Positions 37,126 to 39,720 of a DNA stretch of 39,720 nucleotides are shown here, piece after piece. The notes under the pieces are model-generated. The model saw nothing but the letters and a program-made list of their open reading frames with translations, was not told the DNA's origin and made no database searches. Source of the stretch: an uncultured bacterium (GTDB lineage: Bacteria; Babelota; Babeliae; Babelales; CAIQNR01); NCBI GenBank assembly GCA_903873255.1, contig CAIQNR010000004.1, positions 1 through 39,720 of the forward strand, written 5' to 3'. The first letter of the stretch is position 1; every line of letters begins with the position of its first letter. Both the position numbers and the translations under genes were made by a program.

Positions 37126-37187
37126 GGCACTGCCGTGCAGGCTATAAGGGGTTAGGGCAAACCCCTTATAAATCCGTGCCTTTTTTT
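37126..37187 (+). terminator. Complex nested hairpin with T-run
   Basis: Inner ATAAGGGGTT AGGGCA AACCCCTTAT (37144-37169), outer GGCAC/GTGCC (37126-37130/37176-37180), then T7. Confidence 0.7.
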
Positions 37188-37344
37188 ATTTAGCTCCAAT
37201 TCAGACGTCTCGCCGCCGCTCCTTTGGAGCTAAAGCGTAGTCCCGCCGTAGCCTTTGCCAAGGAGGATGCGCGGGAAGCGCCCAAAGACTTTGAAGTAAA
37301 AATTAAAAATTGATAGTAAAAAAATATAAAAATTTTGAGGTATC

Positions 37345-37432
37345 TGAGTTTGAGCAAAATCTCGAAATAGGTCTGAATTGAAAAGGTGGGGAACAGCTCA
37401 CCTTTCCCCCTTGGCGGGAAGCGGGTAAAGAT
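37345..37432. repeat. Dispersed repeat, copy 2
   Basis: TGAGTTTGAGCAAAATCTCGAAATAGGTCTGAATTGAAAAGGTG...CGGGAAGCGGGTAAAGA; aligns with 25422-25509. Confidence 0.85.
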
Positions 37433-37488
37433 AATAGAAAAAAGATGATAATAGGATTGTTAATTAAGAAATAAGTTTTATAAAAAAA

Positions 37489-37776
37489 CTACTTTTTGTC
37501 AGCCCTAAGTCTCTGTATCGCTTCTTGTATAACTGCATGCCGCCTAACTGATGCATCACGCAACTCTTGCTCAAGTGGAGTTAAAAAACAACCCCTATTT
37601 TTGGGTTCAGAAACTAATTTATTTTCTAGATCTTCCACATATTGAGTGAGAACTTGTACTGCGGGTAAAGCGTAAATTGATCGTATTTCTTCTATACTTA
37701 AAGCTCTAGTATCTGCTGATTGAATTGATGCACATGCTACAAACAGACATACAACTAATAATTTTTTTTTCATCAC
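37489..37776 (-). CDS. Small secreted protein of unknown function
   Basis: Signal peptide MMKKKLLVVCLFVACASIQSA. Confidence 0.6.
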   Translation of the reverse strand: MMKKKLLVVCLFVACASIQSADTRALSIEEIRSIYALPAVQVLTQYVEDLENKLVSEPKNRGCFLTPLEQELRDASVRRHAVIQEAIQRLRADKK

Positions 37777-37809
37777 TATGTGCTCCTTCTTTAATAGTTA
37801 GTTCTTACT

Positions 37810-38154
37810 TTATAAACCAGTCTCTCTTGCATTTTCTAATGCTGCTACACGCCGCAAGAAATCTTCTTTAGAATACTTATCTGTAAAATTTTGTCGTGAT
37901 TTTTCATCTTCTTGCTCAATAAAACTTTCCCAAGATCGCAATCCCCAATACCAGCAAAAACCTGCGCTTGCAGTTGCACAAACAGCATGTAATGGCCATT
38001 TTTCAGGAGTATAATACATATCTCGCAGAGACTCTAAAAGTAATGCCCCAGATCCAACAACCAAAACTGTTTCTGATGTTGATTTTATCGATTTAAAAAA
38101 TCCTGCATTGGCCATTGTTGAGCAAAGAAGAAGTGATACAATTATTTTTTTCAT
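37810..38154 (-). CDS. Small secreted/membrane protein of unknown function
   Basis: Signal peptide MKKIIVSLLLCSTMANAG. Confidence 0.6.
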   Translation of the reverse strand: MKKIIVSLLLCSTMANAGFFKSIKSTSETVLVVGSGALLLESLRDMYYTPEKWPLHAVCATASAGFCWYWGLRSWESFIEQEDEKSRQNFTDKYSKEDFLRRVAALENARETGL

Positions 38155-38156
38155 AC

Positions 38157-38714
38157 CTATACCCTATATTTACGTGCTCGTATTTCATCAGAAATACGAT
38201 ATAATTCATCAAGTCTCTGTTCAATAATTTCAGGATCACGCAATGACATTAATCTAGATTCTTGTGTAGAACTTACACTACCAAATATATCTTTTCCCTG
38301 TGTTGACATCATCACATAGTATCCGCCAACTGAAAGATATTGCATTAAATTTTCCTCACGCTCAAGGAGCATAGCACCTTCCAATTCTTGCACTTCTTTC
38401 AGCAGGCCAATTGTTTTTGCACTGGTTGCGATCTCTTCATAGTCTTTTTTGAGATAATACAATCTAAACCGTTTATCTAACGTAGATTCCAAGGGAACAA
38501 AACGCGTAGTTACTCTTTTATAATCGTAACTCAATGGATTTAATGCTGAGCTTTCTTCTGTAACATAACATCCGCCCATATCAATTTCTTCTTGAGTTCT
38601 GCGGATTTGCTCTTGCATATCATACAAACGGTCTATCATTTTTTCAGATTCTACATCGCTTGCTTTGACCAAGCATCCTGAAAGTAACAACCCACCTAAT
38701 ACTAATTTTTTCAT
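38157..38714 (-). CDS. Putative lipoprotein of unknown function
   Basis: MKKLVLGGLLLSGCLVKAS with lipobox-like LLSGC; 2-nt gap to the next gene. Confidence 0.62.
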   Translation of the reverse strand: MKKLVLGGLLLSGCLVKASDVESEKMIDRLYDMQEQIRRTQEEIDMGGCYVTEESSALNPLSYDYKRVTTRFVPLESTLDKRFRLYYLKKDYEEIATSAKTIGLLKEVQELEGAMLLEREENLMQYLSVGGYYVMMSTQGKDIFGSVSSTQESRLMSLRDPEIIEQRLDELYRISDEIRARKYRV

Positions 38715-38848
38715 AATTATTACTTATCGATACTATTTTTTAACAACTATTAATGCAGTGCACAGAGAAATACTGACAGAGCAACAAAATATTGGTAAAA
38801 ATAACTATTTGACTAAAGAATAAGCTTATTTATTTATCAGCTCAAAAA

Positions 38849-39130
38849 CTAACGGATTCTAAATTGCTTTTCTAATTCTTTAGCATAAGCACGAGAATAT
38901 TCATCATTAGCAATTCTAAATGCCCTTTCTCGCTCATATACTATGGGGTCGGACGACAGTAAATTTCCTGACCCAAGCATTACAGCTGTAGCATTTTGTC
39001 TTGTTGCATACAATACAGCTAATCTTGGATTTCTTGCTAAAAGCTGTCTTTCTTGTTCAGCTCCATCCATTGCCATACTATGTGATGCATACAACAAACT
39101 AACTACTACCAGCACTATTATTTTTTTCAT
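38849..39130 (-). CDS. Small secreted protein of unknown function
   Basis: Signal peptide MKKIIVLVVVSLLYASHSMAM. Confidence 0.6.
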   Translation of the reverse strand: MKKIIVLVVVSLLYASHSMAMDGAEQERQLLARNPRLAVLYATRQNATAVMLGSGNLLSSDPIVYERERAFRIANDEYSRAYAKELEKQFRIR

Positions 39131-39355
39131 AAAAACCTCATCTTATAATCATTTATTTAGAATATTTTAAATAACAATTGATCATAGTAGTTTATAGAAA
39201 ATCATTGATAGATCAACATTCTATAATCTCTATCTTATAGAGTGTTTACTCATTTTATAAACTCCTTACTATAACTATTTTTCATATCTCCTATACTCTT
39301 TAAAAATAAGTATCCACTAACAAAACCCCATCAATCAAAAGAAGGTAGATGCCTC

Positions 39356-39720
39356 ATGAAAAGAACTCAATTATTAGAATTGCTCGCACAATACAATCCA
39401 ACAGATGCCGATGAAATTGCATTCAAAAAAACTATTATCGATTTTGTCACTGCACATGAAGATTGCTTTGAACGCTCACTTGCCATTGGACACGTAACCG
39501 CATCAGCTTGGTTACTGAGCAGAGACGGCTCAAAAGCCTTGCTTATGCACCACACAAAACTCAATCGCTGGTTTCAGCTCGGCGGCCACTGCGATGGAGA
39601 TTCTGATACCTGCGCAGTTGCATGCAAAGAAGCACAAGAAGAATCAGGCATTAATGATATAGAACCTATTAATAGAAAAATTTTTGATCTTGATGTGCAT
39701 CTTATTCCTGCAAATAGCAA
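39356..39720 (+). CDS. NUDIX hydrolase, 3' truncated by the window edge
   Basis: ATG at 39356, MKRTQLLELLAQYNPTDADEIAFKKTIIDF..., Nudix box GGHCDGDSDTCAVACKEAQEESGI. Absent from the ORF track because it runs off the end. Confidence 0.85.
   Translation, partial: MKRTQLLELLAQYNPTDADEIAFKKTIIDFVTAHEDCFERSLAIGHVTASAWLLSRDGSKALLMHHTKLNRWFQLGGHCDGDSDTCAVACKEAQEESGINDIEPINRKIFDLDVHLIPANS

Overview
Low-GC bacterial chromosomal window of 39.7 kb with compact, mostly minus-strand operons. Four tandem NTT-type ATP/ADP translocases, a Tol system, many small Sec-signal proteins and an ankyrin protein suggest an endosymbiont or intracellular parasite, possibly Candidatus Dependentiae/TM6-like; this taxon call is inference. 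Housekeeping genes: PBP2 (5' truncated), rpsT, rpmB, suhB-like, ftsH plus a divergent ftsH paralog, tolQ-tolR-tolA-tolB, CCA-adding enzyme, dsbD, hpf, NhaC-type antiporter, der, dnaX, rpsB, tRNA-Ala(GGC), tRNA-Ser(GGA), and a NUDIX protein truncated at the right edge and absent from the ORF track. Accessory genes: DUF4097-like/His-rich/membrane three-gene operon, cyclase family protein, APH-like kinase, HEPN/MNT pair, GntR-FCD regulator, VanX-like dipeptidase, and many small secreted proteins. Main second-look items: (1) a 52-bp near-perfect palindrome between the ftsH paralogs; (2) an 88-bp dispersed repeat whose hairpin loop is inverted between its two copies; (3) a VanX-like gene whose signal peptide and Shine-Dalgarno point to an AUA start; (4) a degenerate ftsH paralog carrying a duplicated terminator; (5) the four-gene NTT array, with one start codon inside a hairpin; (6) the His-rich/DUF4097 operon; (7) the HEPN-MNT pair with a K-for-R change and a G7A8 tract.
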